From Archegozetes longisetosus (taxonomy: Eukaryota > Arthropoda > Arachnida > Sarcoptiformes > Trhypochthoniidae), in assembly GCA_018873245.2 (NCBI GenBank), contig JAEMBT020000003.1:2623843-2687842 (forward strand): a DNA stretch of 64,000 nt, written 5' to 3'. The notes under the pieces were generated by a model. It ran no database searches. It was not told the origin of the DNA and was given only the letters and a program-made list of their open reading frames with translations. How positions within the stretch are numbered: the stretch's first letter is position 1; each line of letters begins with the position of its first letter. Positions 54,502 to 64,000 of the stretch are shown in pieces. The translations under genes and the position numbers were made by a program.

Positions 54502-55803
54502 CAGCATTATCGGATAACATATGAACAAAAATAAATATTCATTTAAATACTAATGCGCCGTTTATGAATTGCTTTTGTCTGCTCAATATGTCGACCTGTT
54601 CCTTTACCAATGAGGCGACGTCGCCGCTTCCAAGAGTCGAATACTTTCTTTGCCATTTTGGCATCGACAGTTGACCAAATAGTTTTACATATTTTCCAGA
54701 CACCTTCAATTGTCGTCGCGCGTCTTCGGGAAAGCTTTTGTTTTAGATATCCAAATCCAAAGAAATCCATCGGACTTGCATCAGGCGATTTGACAGGAAT
54801 TTCCTCATTCTTTATGAAATCGATAGCGGTCCTGTGCTGAAGACTTTGAAGATATACTTGAGTGAAGGCTGCTGTATGCGATGTGCACTTGTCATGGTGG
54901 AGGTATACCTTATAGAGCTCATTTGGGTACAACTTAGGCAACTCATACTCAAGTAATGATTTCAATACAAAGTCAACATAATACTTTGCTGACATCTTAA
55001 CTCTGGGCGGAACTCTAATTAATGGAAGGGGTCCTCTTCCTGTCAAACCTCCGACGATCATAAATCCTATGGGAAAGTTTTGTTTGCAAGCATTGACCCA
55101 TTCTTCAGGTGTTTGTTCACCTCTTCGGACATAACAGATCTTTGAATTTCCATTGCAGTACGAAAGATAAATGTATGATTCGTCCAAAGTGACTACATAT
55201 TTACTTCTGTCTTTAGCCAAATGTCTTTCATATAGTTTTCTGCAGTTTGTTTTTCGATTTGCGCAGTGGTCATCGGTAAGTTTGTGAACTTTATGCTTTT
55301 TACGCGTTTCCATCCCTAAATCTTTGTGTATTATTTCATTAATTATTGACTGTGAGACTTTGTAGCGTTTTGCCATTTCGTTTTGTGTTGGCGGGTTTGG
55401 AGTACTGATGGCATTCTTTATTTTCCGGATCAGTTCAGGTGTTCTTGTCATCCTGGTACGCATAAATGGTCGAATTTTGATGCCTTTTTTAATGGATTCT
55501 CTTCTTTTTCCAACGGAATTACATACATTAGAAATGAGTCCTAGTGACACCTTAATGTTGTCTTTCAAGAGCTGTTCCTGTATTGAGCGATATTTAATTT
55601 TAGCTTTGGAAAGTGCCAAAATAGCAGATTCGACTTCAAGTGGAATTTTTTTCATTGATAATAATCTTAGAAACCGTTTGTTTTAAGAATAATAAACAGT
55701 GTTTGATAGAGAATCGAAAGTTTTAATTAGACTATGTAATGCGCAATAATTTGATGTAATTGCAATGCACCTAATTTTGTTCAAATGCTATCCGATAATG
55801 CTG
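54502..55803 (-). mobile_element. complete DD41D mariner (rosa-type) transposon
   Basis: A 1,302-base element flanked by TA (54500-54501 and 55804-55805). The ends CAGCATTATCGGATAACATA and, reversed, CAGCATTATCGGATAGCATT form inverted repeats of about 28 bases with two mismatches. It contains a single uninterrupted transposase gene on the minus strand. Intact ends, target duplication and frame together suggest a recently or still mobile copy. Confidence 0.85.
54543..55655 (-). CDS. mariner transposase, DD41D type
   Basis: A 370-residue transposase that would excise and reinsert its element at TA sites. The N-terminal DNA-binding region has two predicted helix-turn-helix units: about residues 5-60, and residues 75-125 with PTQNEMAKRYKVSQSIINEI. 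The catalytic residues are Asp158 in VVTLDESY, Asp255 in YLHHDKCTSH, and Asp297 in SPDASPMDFFGFGYLK. There are 41 residues between the second and third, placing it in the DD41D (rosa) group of IS630-Tc1-mariner rather than Tc1 (DD34E) or classic mariner (DD34D). If Asp292 were used the spacing would be 36, but the M-D-F-F-G-F context favours Asp297. The start is a true ATG and the frame is intact. The C-terminus is basic. Confidence 0.9.
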   Translation of the reverse strand: MKKIPLEVESAILALSKAKIKYRSIQEQLLKDNIKVSLGLISNVCNSVGKRRESIKKGIKIRPFMRTRMTRTPELIRKIKNAISTPNPPTQNEMAKRYKVSQSIINEIIHKDLGMETRKKHKVHKLTDDHCANRKTNCRKLYERHLAKDRSKYVVTLDESYIYLSYCNGNSKICYVRRGEQTPEEWVNACKQNFPIGFMIVGGLTGRGPLPLIRVPPRVKMSAKYYVDFVLKSLLEYELPKLYPNELYKVYLHHDKCTSHTAAFTQVYLQSLQHRTAIDFIKNEEIPVKSPDASPMDFFGFGYLKQKLSRRRATTIEGVWKICKTIWSTVDAKMAKKVFDSWKRRRRLIGKGTGRHIEQTKAIHKRRISI

Positions 55804-55805
55804 TA

Positions 55806-56566
55806 TATGAATGAATAAACATTAAGATGATAGGGCTATTGGCAACAAAAGGATTAGACATTTGGACGACTTTAAAAGCTTAATCCGTCGCCCCAACTCC
55901 AATAATCCAAATACTCAGACCCTTCTTACAAAAATATTTGAAATACCAACAAATAAGTAAATATTTGTTAAGTATAGAGAAGAATGTAAAAGCTTAGAAG
56001 TTCAATATAATTCAACCTTTACATCCAATATATCGATAGAGCTCTATCCAACTGCGCAAGATAATAAATTTGCGTTTAAAGGGGAGCATTGGTCACGAAG
56101 CATAAAATAGCATAATTTCAAACTTTAAGCATAAAAACATAACTCTAAGCACGGAGTATGTTAAGGCATTATTTTAGGCTCTTACCATTAAAAAGCATTC
56201 AAATATAAGCGTAAGCGGTAAATAATATTTAAAAATTAATTTTAATGATCACTATAATTGATAAAAAAACCAGAATTGAAAACTGTATTCAAAGTTGTAT
56301 TATATGGTATATTTCAAAACTGTAATATTTGAATCTATTATAAGAAATGTTTTCATCTCACTCATAAAATACAAGCAATGAAGAAAAATCATTAATTGTT
56401 GACTATTTACTTAATTGTCTATCGGTTTATATTTCAATATCAATTGAATGATAACATCACTTACAAGGAAGGAGCAAAGATTGTTAATTTTTAATTTTAA
56501 TGGAATTATTTTTATGACATCTATTTTGAGTAAGAAAAATATTTTCGCCCATTTTAGCTGCCAATA
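55806..56566. other. flank between DD41D mariner and Tigger relic
   Basis: No gene. Around 56090-56200 short repeats such as AAGCATAAAA and TAAGCAC recur, perhaps subterminal sequence of the Tigger-like element to the right. Confidence 0.35.
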
Positions 56567-58193
56567 TTAACATTTGGGCGAGTAATGTAACTTTAAAGAT
56601 TGATTAAAATAGAATTTATTCACAAAATACAAGTACAAAATTTTATTCAATATTAAAATGCGATTCAACGAAAAAATGATGAAAACACAAAATATTATTA
56701 CACCAACTACAAGTAAAAACGCTTTCAGTACATTGACTATCAACCTCCATACACACTTCACCTGAAAATTTAAAATTGATACCTTAACTGTTTTAAATGC
56801 TGGAGCATCATCTAGTAGATACCCAGACTTATGCCACACGTATTTCAGTAGATGATAGTATCTTGGCGACTGAAGCTGATCATGGATGAGTGCTTGCATC
56901 TTCAGAACATTATTCCTTTCATTCATATTTATTGGGAGTTCATCTAAACTAACTCTATTATAAAATTGCCTAGCAAAATACTTCCACTGTAAAAACACAG
57001 TTACATCTAACGCTTGGACAATCGATGTAGTTCTTGGCGGAATAACCAGACGATGATTTTCTTTTTCACCAAAAAAAACTTCAGAGTAAATTCTGCTATC
57101 TTGTTGACCGCTCCAAGAGCCGATTATCAAAAGATGTTTTTCACGAACTGCATGCAATAATACAGATGAGCACCAAGACACGATATGTTCTTTTGTCATT
57201 TTACCAGATGAGCTAAAAGTGACATGAATATTACTAGATTTAAATAAATTTTTAGCGATTTGTGGACCAAAAGTGCCACCAATTTCTTTAAGACAGAAAA
57301 ATAGAGAACTTTAAAGTTTACCTTCAAGTGTAATCACAGGTTGGACAGTATAAGAATGCGTTGTAGTATCTTTAGATCACAACGCCAAAAGTTTCTTTCT
57401 CGCCCTGAATAGATAAAGTCCGACCAGAAATCAATTCATACTAAAAGCCTGATTGATCTGTATTGAAAACGTGGCTGCTATTAAACTTTACAATTTCATT
57501 TCTGGCAATATCCAAAAAATTCTTAGCTGATTCTCGTAATTCATCTTGATTTTGAAAGTGTGATGTCCCAAAATGCGTACTTTTACTTGATACGATATTA
57601 TGAGCTTTCTTAAACTCATTGACCCAAGTATCTGAAGCTGCAAATCCGGATAAATTGATCTCACGAGCTTTCTTCAATCCTCATCTTTTAAGGTCTTTAT
57701 CATGTACTGAAAAATATTTTTCACGAGCATTTACAAATTCTGAATAAATGTAATGATTTATTTATTTTCGTTTTTGAAAATTAGTGCCACTTCTGCTTAA
57801 ATATTCACGAAATCTGGTTATATAAATTGGATGTAAAACTTTTCTAAACATATGATTAATTGTCTTAAACCTATAGTTGGGATGATTATCAACGAATGAA
57901 ATGACGTCTTGGATGTATTTTGATGAAAATGAATTTTTAATACCAGAAATTTCAATATCATCTTATGCATCATCTTCAAAGCAAATAGCTTCATTAACAG
58001 ATTCAGAAGATAATAAAACCAAAGATGTTTCTACTCCCATATTAATTTCCAATGCATTTACGACACTTTCAACTACATCAAATAGTTGTTGACTCAATCC
58101 GCGGTCTTCGAGAGAATATTTGGTAACTTCGTTACCGTACTTTTTTGAAATGTTATCAATCAATAGCTTACTAACATTTACAGGATTAATCAT
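56567..58193 (-). pseudogene. decayed pogo/Tigger transposase
   Basis: Three minus-strand open segments (58193-57963, 57677-57441, 57199-56567) are in the right order for a CENPB/DDE_1-type pogo or Tigger transposase. The middle one holds the DNA-binding helix LSGFAASDTWVNEFKKAHNI and the first catalytic Asp in VFNTDQSGF. The last holds LLIIGSWSGQQD, where relatives have Asp in place of the Gly, and the third catalytic region RLVIPPRTTSIVQALDV. Stops and frame changes separate the segments, so the gene is inactive. Element ends could not be fixed, although the G+C-rich inverted repeats at 58270 and 58866 lie close to the 5' side. Confidence 0.7.
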
Positions 58194-58269
58194 GTTTAAA
58201 TTATTAATAATTTAGTGAACATTAAGACAAATCAAAATTAAGTCGAATAATTAAAACACTTAAAATAAA

Positions 58270-58866
58270 CAGTAATCGCTAAACGGCGGAAAATAAGTTT
58301 TTACTTACTTGCTTGCTTTTTTACTTAAAAGTGCGTTTTGAACTCGTGCTTGCTTATTCTAACACTTCAGAGTTTTAGTACTTAATCTTAAATATTTAGT
58401 TGTAATCCTTATAATTGTAAGCTTATTCAGCCAAATATTTTTCTCAGAAATTGAGATTCAAACTATTCTATGGAGATTTGAAGGCCTTTGAACTATTTCT
58501 CATAATAATTTGTGCAATGCTTTCCTCAAATTTTTATCTATAGATTTGAAAGATTTCAATCACGAGTAACCTCAGTTAATTTTGAGTAAAAGCGTTAGTC
58601 ATTTAATAGAAATACTTACTCTAGTTTTTAAAATACTGAAACTATAATTTGAAGTCAATCTAAAAAACCTTTAATCTGTATTAATATTGAATTATAACGG
58701 TAAAGACAACATTAGTTGTTTTACATTCTTATATATAATATAATTCTTAGGAAAACACAAATAAAACGTGCTTATTTCCATGCTTATTTCAAAGTATTTT
58801 TGTGCTTTTTCAAGAACTTTTTTAGAAATTTTAACGTGCTTATAATCCGCCGTTTGGTAATCGCAG
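58270..58866. mobile_element. inverted-repeat element, possible Tigger MITE
   Basis: The left end CAGTAATCGCTAAACGGCGG and the reversed right end CTGCGATTACCAAACGGCGG share AAACGGCGGA followed by ATAAG. Both subterminal regions contain GTGCTT/AAGCAC words. Length 597 bases, no coding frame. It may be an independent MITE or a terminal part of the neighbouring Tigger relic. A clear target duplication is not visible. Confidence 0.45.
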
Positions 58867-59399
58867 ATCACTAAGAAGCTTTATATAAAATTGGTACAGC
58901 TGATTATTGGCAGCTGAAATGAGTAAAATTACAGTTTTTAGATTGTAGAGAAGCTTATAATAAATTTTGGTTAAAAACAAAAATTAACAATCTTGGACCT
59001 TCCCTTGTTAGAGTTGACAATTTATTTAACTATCATTTGAATTCAATCAAAATTCAAAACAAATTATGAAGTCGATAAGTTGAGTAAAAAAATTAATAGT
59101 GAAATCAGTCTCATTATTAAAGTCGATTAAATAGTTTATGAAAATTAATGTGTGACCGTTACATCAGTTGTTGTGAGCTATCTTTCAATTCCTGTATCCA
59201 GAGCTGAAGTCGCGCGATCATTCATTTCATCTTACAACATACGGCTGAAAAGAGACGACGTCTTTCGCAAAACAACTCGAAAATTTTATTTTTGAATTTC
59301 AGTGCTGACAAATTTGACAAAAACTGATTTTTGACAATTAATTAATTATTACTTTTGTTAGCTTGTGCATTGATGCTTAACATTTACTTAACATAAACA
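58867..59399. other. intergenic, no gene seen
   Basis: Plain A+T-rich sequence with no recognisable element ends. Confidence 0.4.
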
Positions 59400-59995
59400 T
59401 AATGCGGTAGAAGTTTAGTTTATGGACGCCACTTGATCTAGATGGTGGTGCCATCAATGAATAGGGTAATGTGTCCCATTAACGAAAATATGAGGCATAT
59501 GGCGCGGAAGTCCATGGTTCTTGAGATATTTGAGTTCAAAGTCTATGATTTCCCATAGACGTAATGTTAAATTTTTTTGGTTAGGTTAGGTTAGGTTAGG
59601 CTAGGCTAGGCTAGGCTAGGCTAGGCTAGGCTAGGCTAGGCTAGGCTAGGTTAGGTTAGGTTAGGTCAGGTTAGGCCAGGTTAGGCCAGATTAGGTTAGG
59701 TTATGGCAGGTCAGGTCAGGTCAGGTCAGTTCGTCGATAATGGAGCCTAACGTGTGAGCGAGCTGGCGACTGTGCCTACCATGTTAATCAGATGGCGAAC
59801 TACCCACCCCCTCTGCGCGCGTGTAATATATATATATATATATATACAATGGTTTTTTATTTGTATCTCCTGAACCAAAGACTTCCGCGCTATATAAGCT
59901 ATATATATGCCAATGGGAGATCATATGCTATTCATCGATAGAACCTTTGTATAGATTCATTGGCGCCCATAAACTAAACTATTACCCATAATGCA
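59400..59995. mobile_element. foldback element with internal TTAGG-like array
   Basis: Left sequence from 59411 (AGTTTAGTTTATGGACGCCA) and right sequence ending near 59985 (reversed AGTTTAGTTTATGGGCGCCA) are inverted copies over about 125 bases. The copies include a shared GCGCGGAAGTC block and diverge in between. Some similarity extends outward (ATGCGGTAG versus ATGGGTAAT), so the true ends are about 59400 and 59995. The interior is occupied by the pentamer array and a (TA)n run at 59826-59847. No coding capacity and no obvious target duplication. Confidence 0.65.
59579..59729. repeat. TTAGG/CTAGG/TCAGG pentamer array
   Basis: About 30 tandem pentamers. A block of GGTTA units is followed by about eleven CTAGG units, then TTAGG units with TCAGG and CCAGG variants. 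TTAGG is the ancestral arthropod telomere repeat, but here the array is homogenised by variant type and lies between the arms of a foldback element, so it need not derive from a telomere. Confidence 0.85.
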
Positions 59996-60298
59996 TAATA
60001 TGTGAGCATAGTAGTATAAAAACTGAGCATAATCCTGAACCATAAAAGTATGATTTTTCGAGAATAAAAAACAAATTTTCAAGATTTTAAAGCATAATTA
60101 ATTAACTATATTCAGGAATACTTAGATCCGGGTCTGGCTCTGTTCACCGACAAGTCTTTATTTATAAAATTCACCAAGTTTTCCATTTATCTCGATTTCA
60201 ATCGTTCTATTATGTTGTCAGGTTAGGTTGATCAGAATGACCAGAAAAATCATACAGCTTAACATATCTTCAAAGAGTTGTTGCAATTTTCAAGCAAT
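59996..60298. other. 3' flank of the P450 gene
   Basis: A+T-rich flank, probably including the 3' untranslated region of the P450. Words such as AGCATAAT recur at 60001-60100. No element ends were found. Confidence 0.35.
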
Positions 60299-61975
60299 TT
60301 AATAACGCGGACGCAATGAAATCGTAACATCTTTTGGAATCAATAGACTGTTGCCAGCTAGTGCACAAAAGTTTTCCGGTGGATTCTATCAAACAATGTT
60401 ATAACTATGAATTAACTTTCAAAATTGAAATAATTTGAGCTAAAAATGATTTTGTCTAAATATTTTGAAGAATTATGAATTTTTTAATACCAGTATAAGA
60501 AGCAATACCTTTGTGTTTTGAGAAGTATGTAAGCTAAAATTGTTGACAAGTTCGACAACAGCATTTTTGACGATAATCATGGCCAATCTGCTTGCAGGAC
60601 AGGCTTTTGGACCCATGCTAAAAGGCAGAAATGAGTGTTGATGATGAGTCTTATGTCCAATAAATCTTTCTGGAATAAATTGGTCTGGATTTGGAAATTG
60701 TTGACCATCTCTTTGCATTGCGTATATGGGAAATGTAACCATCGTTCCTTTAGGTATAATTAGACCAGTTTTATCAAGCACATAATCTTGACTGGCCCTT
60801 CTCTCTACTGTAATAGTTTGGGGGTATAAGCGAAGACTTTCATTAACAAAAGCATTCAAGTAGGTATAATTTTCAATTTGCCCAAATTTCAAGTCCGAGA
60901 TACTTATATGTTTAACTTCATCATAAAGTTGCTGTTGACAATCTTGATAGAGAGCTAAGTTGAGCGCTATGTATGACAAAACTGTTGACAATGAATCATA
61001 GGCTGCAGTTAAGACTTCTACACAGAGACTGGTCACTTCATCCAATGTAGGTACTAAAGGAAAATGAGAAACAAATTCAATGGATTTGACTGTGAGATCA
61101 ATTTGATTGATTAATAAACCTTTATCTAGTTGAGAATGTTTACTGAGACGCGCGTCAAGAAAAAACTTCAGTAGATTAAAATCATATTCGTCATTATTAT
61201 TATTATTATTATTATTACTATTATCATTATTATCATTATCATTATCATCATTATCATTATCATCATCATTATCATTATCATTATCATTATCATTATCATT
61301 ATCATCATCATCATCATCACCACCATCATCACCACCATCATCATCACCACCACCATCATTTTTATTATTTAAATAATTTTCTATGAAGTCACTAGTGATA
61401 CGACCATAAAAAGAGATAGCCTCTCTGTTGAAAACATCTACATTAATTATTTTGGAGTAATAGGGAATTATTTTGGCCAAAATCACAGAAATAGACACTG
61501 GTTGAAGGATGTTTTTCATTTGTTCTAGATATGGACTATTTAGTTCAAATTGATCTCTAAACTCTCCTCCAAAGACCATAATTAATGCTACATTCAAACT
61601 GTAAATTTCAAAGTACTCTTTAACATCAATTTCTTGTTCACTGGTCTGAATCCGTTGCTTAAGTTTTTCCATGAAGTTTGAGATGCAATAACTCAATGCT
61701 TTGTGCATAGTTTTCAGTTTTGAAGTTGAGAAACATTTGCTTAAAACTGATCGAACGCATTTCCATCTGTCTTGGTCGAGATGTATAATAAGGTTCGCCG
61801 TTACCTTGTTCGAACTGAATTTCAATTGCTAGGAAATTTGAATACAAGCCTGAATTCAACTAAATGATAGACTGAAGATAAACTTTTAGCTAAAAATTTT
61901 TGGTTGGCTATGAAGTTTGTTATTTTGAAATGTATGTTATTGAAGACAGTATGCGTCATATCCAGATTTTTAGGA
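60299..61975 (-). CDS. atypical CYP3-clan cytochrome P450, perhaps decaying
   Basis: A heme-thiolate monooxygenase by homology. The main exon (about 61828 to 60510) holds the C-helix DRWKCVRSVLS, an I-helix, the K-helix ESLRLYP, the meander IPERF and the heme loop. A probable upstream exon (61975-61884) gives PKNLDMTHTVFNNIHF, and a probable last exon (60357-60299) gives GNSLLIPKDVTISLRPRY then stop. The N-terminal anchor was not found. Odd points: the I-helix motif is AAYDSLS where AGxDTT is usual, and the heme loop is FSMGPKACPA, with Lys for the conserved Arg and Ala for the conserved Gly. Splice phases at both outer junctions do not agree as read. Also, a tract of about 60 Asp/Asn/Gly residues encoded by a trinucleotide-rich microsatellite (about 61185-61366) sits in the F-G region. 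It could be a pseudogene, a divergent enzyme, or a correct gene with small assembly errors. Confidence 0.75.
61185..61366. repeat. ATC/ATT-rich microsatellite within the P450 exon
   Basis: On the plus strand (ATT)n passes into (ATTATC)n and then (ATC)n and CACCATC units; the minus strand reads as Asn, Asp-Asn and Asp/Gly codons in frame with the P450. The length remains in frame through about 180 bases. Confidence 0.9.
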
Positions 61976-62495
61976 CTGATTAATATTAACACAATAAACA
62001 ATGATTAACAACTTTTGATGACTTTATGTAAACTTTTACGCTTACACAATCCCATAAAACGAACCAGAATTGAAATTTTTGGTTTAAAATTTTAATCACA
62101 AAATTTTCCGATTTTGCTGTTGATTTTATTTAATATGATACTAGATATATTGACAATATATTGATATATTATATGTTAATTATAGAAACATCTGGTAAGA
62201 TTATGTCTGTATAATTAACAAATGAAACTTGTTCAAACTTAACAAAAAGAGATGCTATAACTGAATTAGAATCTAATTATTAGATGCTAAAAAATTGCAA
62301 TAAAATATCCAATCCGGAATCTGTGTTTCGAACAACCTTGAAACATTTGAAAATTGCTAAGAGAGTCATTTGGTTTAAACATACTGACGAATATACTTGA
62401 ATGTACTTGATTATACTTGAATATACTGATTGTTTCTGGAAACTGTCTAATTAGTGTAACTAGATTGTGGTGACTTGACTTTACCTTTGTATTAA
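61976..62495. other. upstream flank of the P450
   Basis: The missing 5' P450 exons would be expected on the minus strand here or beyond. I could not recognise a proline-rich hinge or membrane anchor in this stretch. It ends at the target site of the hAT-like element. Confidence 0.35.
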
Positions 62496-63772
62496 TAGTG
62501 AAGAGCATTGGTTCGAAATCTTGGGCTTCAAGCTCAAGCTTCTATAAGAGCAGCTCAAAATTATTGAGTTTTAAGCTACGCTTCTATGAGATTTAGCCTG
62601 AGCTGCGCTTGTACTAAGAAGCTCGGATCCAAGCTGCGAGCTGCGCTGCTGAGCTTATGTTAAAAATTAAAAATTAAAATGATGAGTAGCAATCTTTGTA
62701 ACAAGTATTTGTCTCAAGTTATAATGAAGTACACTCGGTTCCAATAATATATGTAAGCATCCCATCCCATGATGATGCGTGAGGAGTAAAGTTTGTAGGG
62801 CTGGATTAGTAATTATTTCTTTTGTATGCGGACTAGTAGTTTTAATGCACATTTACTAACCAAATAGAGTTGAAAAATATCAACTTTTAAAGTTTGACTT
62901 TTTTATCATATAAATTCAAATATTTAATATTTTGATTTGTTTTGGTTAGTTGACTAAACTTTGAATTTGACTAAAAGTTTGATTGCTTATAATTAAGTTC
63001 ATATTTTATTCGAATAAAATGTAAATTTTTTGTATGAGTAAAAACTTTGAAATATATATTTGCAATGACTAATTAATAAAACTCAATGATATTAATATTT
63101 CAATATTTGATTATATATGTTACCCTTAGTTTGCTCCCAAAGTTATCACTGATTAATCCGAGATCATCACACATATTATTGGAAACGAGTGTACTTGCGC
63201 AAAAATATATTAATTTTGATCATAAGGTTTGAAGAATGAATTCAAATTTCGACATCGGTGTCACTTATCAATAATTATGAGTCTTCTCATTGTATTTCAC
63301 TTTTTTATCATGTTGAAAACGGTTTCAAACAACAATTTTCTCTTACTTTGAATAATTTTCAAAAAAATTATCTGAGATTATCTTATTTCAAATATAAAGA
63401 GATTTAAGCAGTGAATAGAAATAATATTACTTTTAAGGCCTAAAACATCATTAATTCCCTCTTCAAATAAATAGTTTTTTCATTAAATTTCAGCTTAAAG
63501 TGAAATTTATTTTGAAAATAATAATTCATAATTCAGAAATGCATCTCATCATTCGATTCGACAGACCTAATTTAACGCCTAGTTTGCTAACATAGAGAAG
63601 CAGTTCAATAATCATTACTCTTTTACAATTAATACTGTTTTATTTGCTCTATCAAATAAATCGGCTTCCAATGAGCTGAGCTTGAAGCTAGAGCTTATAA
63701 GCTCAAAGACAGCTAAAATTGAGCTTCAAGCGCAGCGCAGCTCAGCTCACAGCTAGCTTATGCTCTTCACAA
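62496..63772. mobile_element. hAT-type non-autonomous element
   Basis: A 1,277-base element flanked by a perfect 8-bp duplication TGTATTAA (62488-62495 and 63773-63780), the hallmark of hAT insertion. Ends read TAGTGAAGAGCAT and, reversed, TTGTGAAGAGCAT. Both subterminal regions (62520-62655 and 63660-63760) are packed with AGCTC/AAGCTT-type words in inverted orientation, for example GGCTTCAAGCTCAAGCTTC on the left and GCTGAGCTTGAAGCTAGAGC on the right. The middle is plain A+T-rich DNA without a transposase. Confidence 0.8.
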
Positions 63773-63780
63773 TGTATTAA

Positions 63781-64000
63781 AACTGGTCTTTGTTTTAAGA
63801 TAATTCCATGCGTTTTAAAACTATAAATTAACATGAAACTGTTTCGAGTTAAATTTTTGCAAAATTTTGTTTTAGTTTATAACTTACTTAAATATTGGTG
63901 TAAGCTTACTAGAAGTTTGAACATTTGTGAACTACAACAAGAGTCCGAAAAAATTAGAGAACTCTCGTTGAAGGATTGAAAGATGAAATTTTTCATAACT
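63781..64000. other. flank after the hAT element
   Basis: Short A+T-rich stretch to the window end with no feature seen. Confidence 0.4.

Noticed and set aside
59579-59729. A genuine chromosome end or telomere fusion marked by TTAGG
   Set aside because: The array is short, mixed with CTAGG and TCAGG variants, and enclosed by inverted arms of a foldback element, so a mobile-element origin explains it better.
61168-61359. Met/Ile-repeat frame on the minus strand
   Set aside because: It is the out-of-frame reading of the microsatellite inside the P450 exon.

Overview
The window looks like chromosomal DNA from an invertebrate animal. It is strongly A+T-rich, its protein-coding genes are split into exons by GT-AG introns (many only 50-75 bases, some 1-3 kb), and gene density is low. 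There are no operons, bacterial signals, rRNA or tRNA genes. An arthropod, possibly a mite or other chelicerate, is my best guess. It rests on weak cues: a TTAGG-type pentamer array (the array sits inside a mobile element), the gene set and the transposon families. It is inference, not proof.

Layout of genes: a putative small membrane protein (3.3-3.6 kb, minus); a gene encoding two DM zinc-binding domains in tandem (6.1-8.3 kb, plus); FAXDC2-type fatty acid/sterol hydroxylase (17.4-19.0 kb, plus); mitochondrial 3-hydroxyacyl-CoA dehydrogenase HADH (21.2-23.2 kb, plus); a membrane RING-CH (MARCH-type) ubiquitin ligase (24.1-29.2 kb, plus); an unrecognised coiled-coil protein with a CDE/CHR-like promoter palindrome (31.0-32.2 kb, plus), convergent with the ER-membrane J-protein DNAJC25 (32.7-33.8 kb, minus); decayed acyl-CoA ligase copies (35.8-39.5 kb, minus); calcyphosin-like CAPSL (39.7-42.5 kb, minus); a possible orphan exon (49.0-49.3 kb, minus); and an atypical cytochrome P450 carrying a long Asp/Asn tract (60.3-62.0 kb, minus). 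For FAXDC2, HADH, MARCH, DNAJC25 and CAPSL I could join exons so that phases and total length agree, so those models are strong.

From about 49.6 kb to the end the window is dense with DNA transposons: an internally deleted mariner/Tc1 relic with long inverted repeats, a frame-broken Tc1-like element, a pogo-like non-autonomous element, a near-perfect palindromic mariner MITE, an intact-looking DD41D (rosa-type) mariner, a decayed pogo/Tigger transposase, a foldback element carrying the TTAGG-like array, and a 1.28-kb hAT-type element with an 8-bp target duplication. Smaller MITEs lie at 14.5 and 34.7 kb. I saw no retroviral, LTR, Polinton or other virus-like sequence.

Functionally the host genes are unrelated neighbours (lipid metabolism, ubiquitination, ER proteostasis, calcium sensing, sex-determination-type transcription factor). 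Nothing indicates a cluster acting together. The most unusual items are the tandem-DM gene, the TTAGG array inside a foldback element, the intact DD41D transposon, and the P450 with an expanded acidic repeat.
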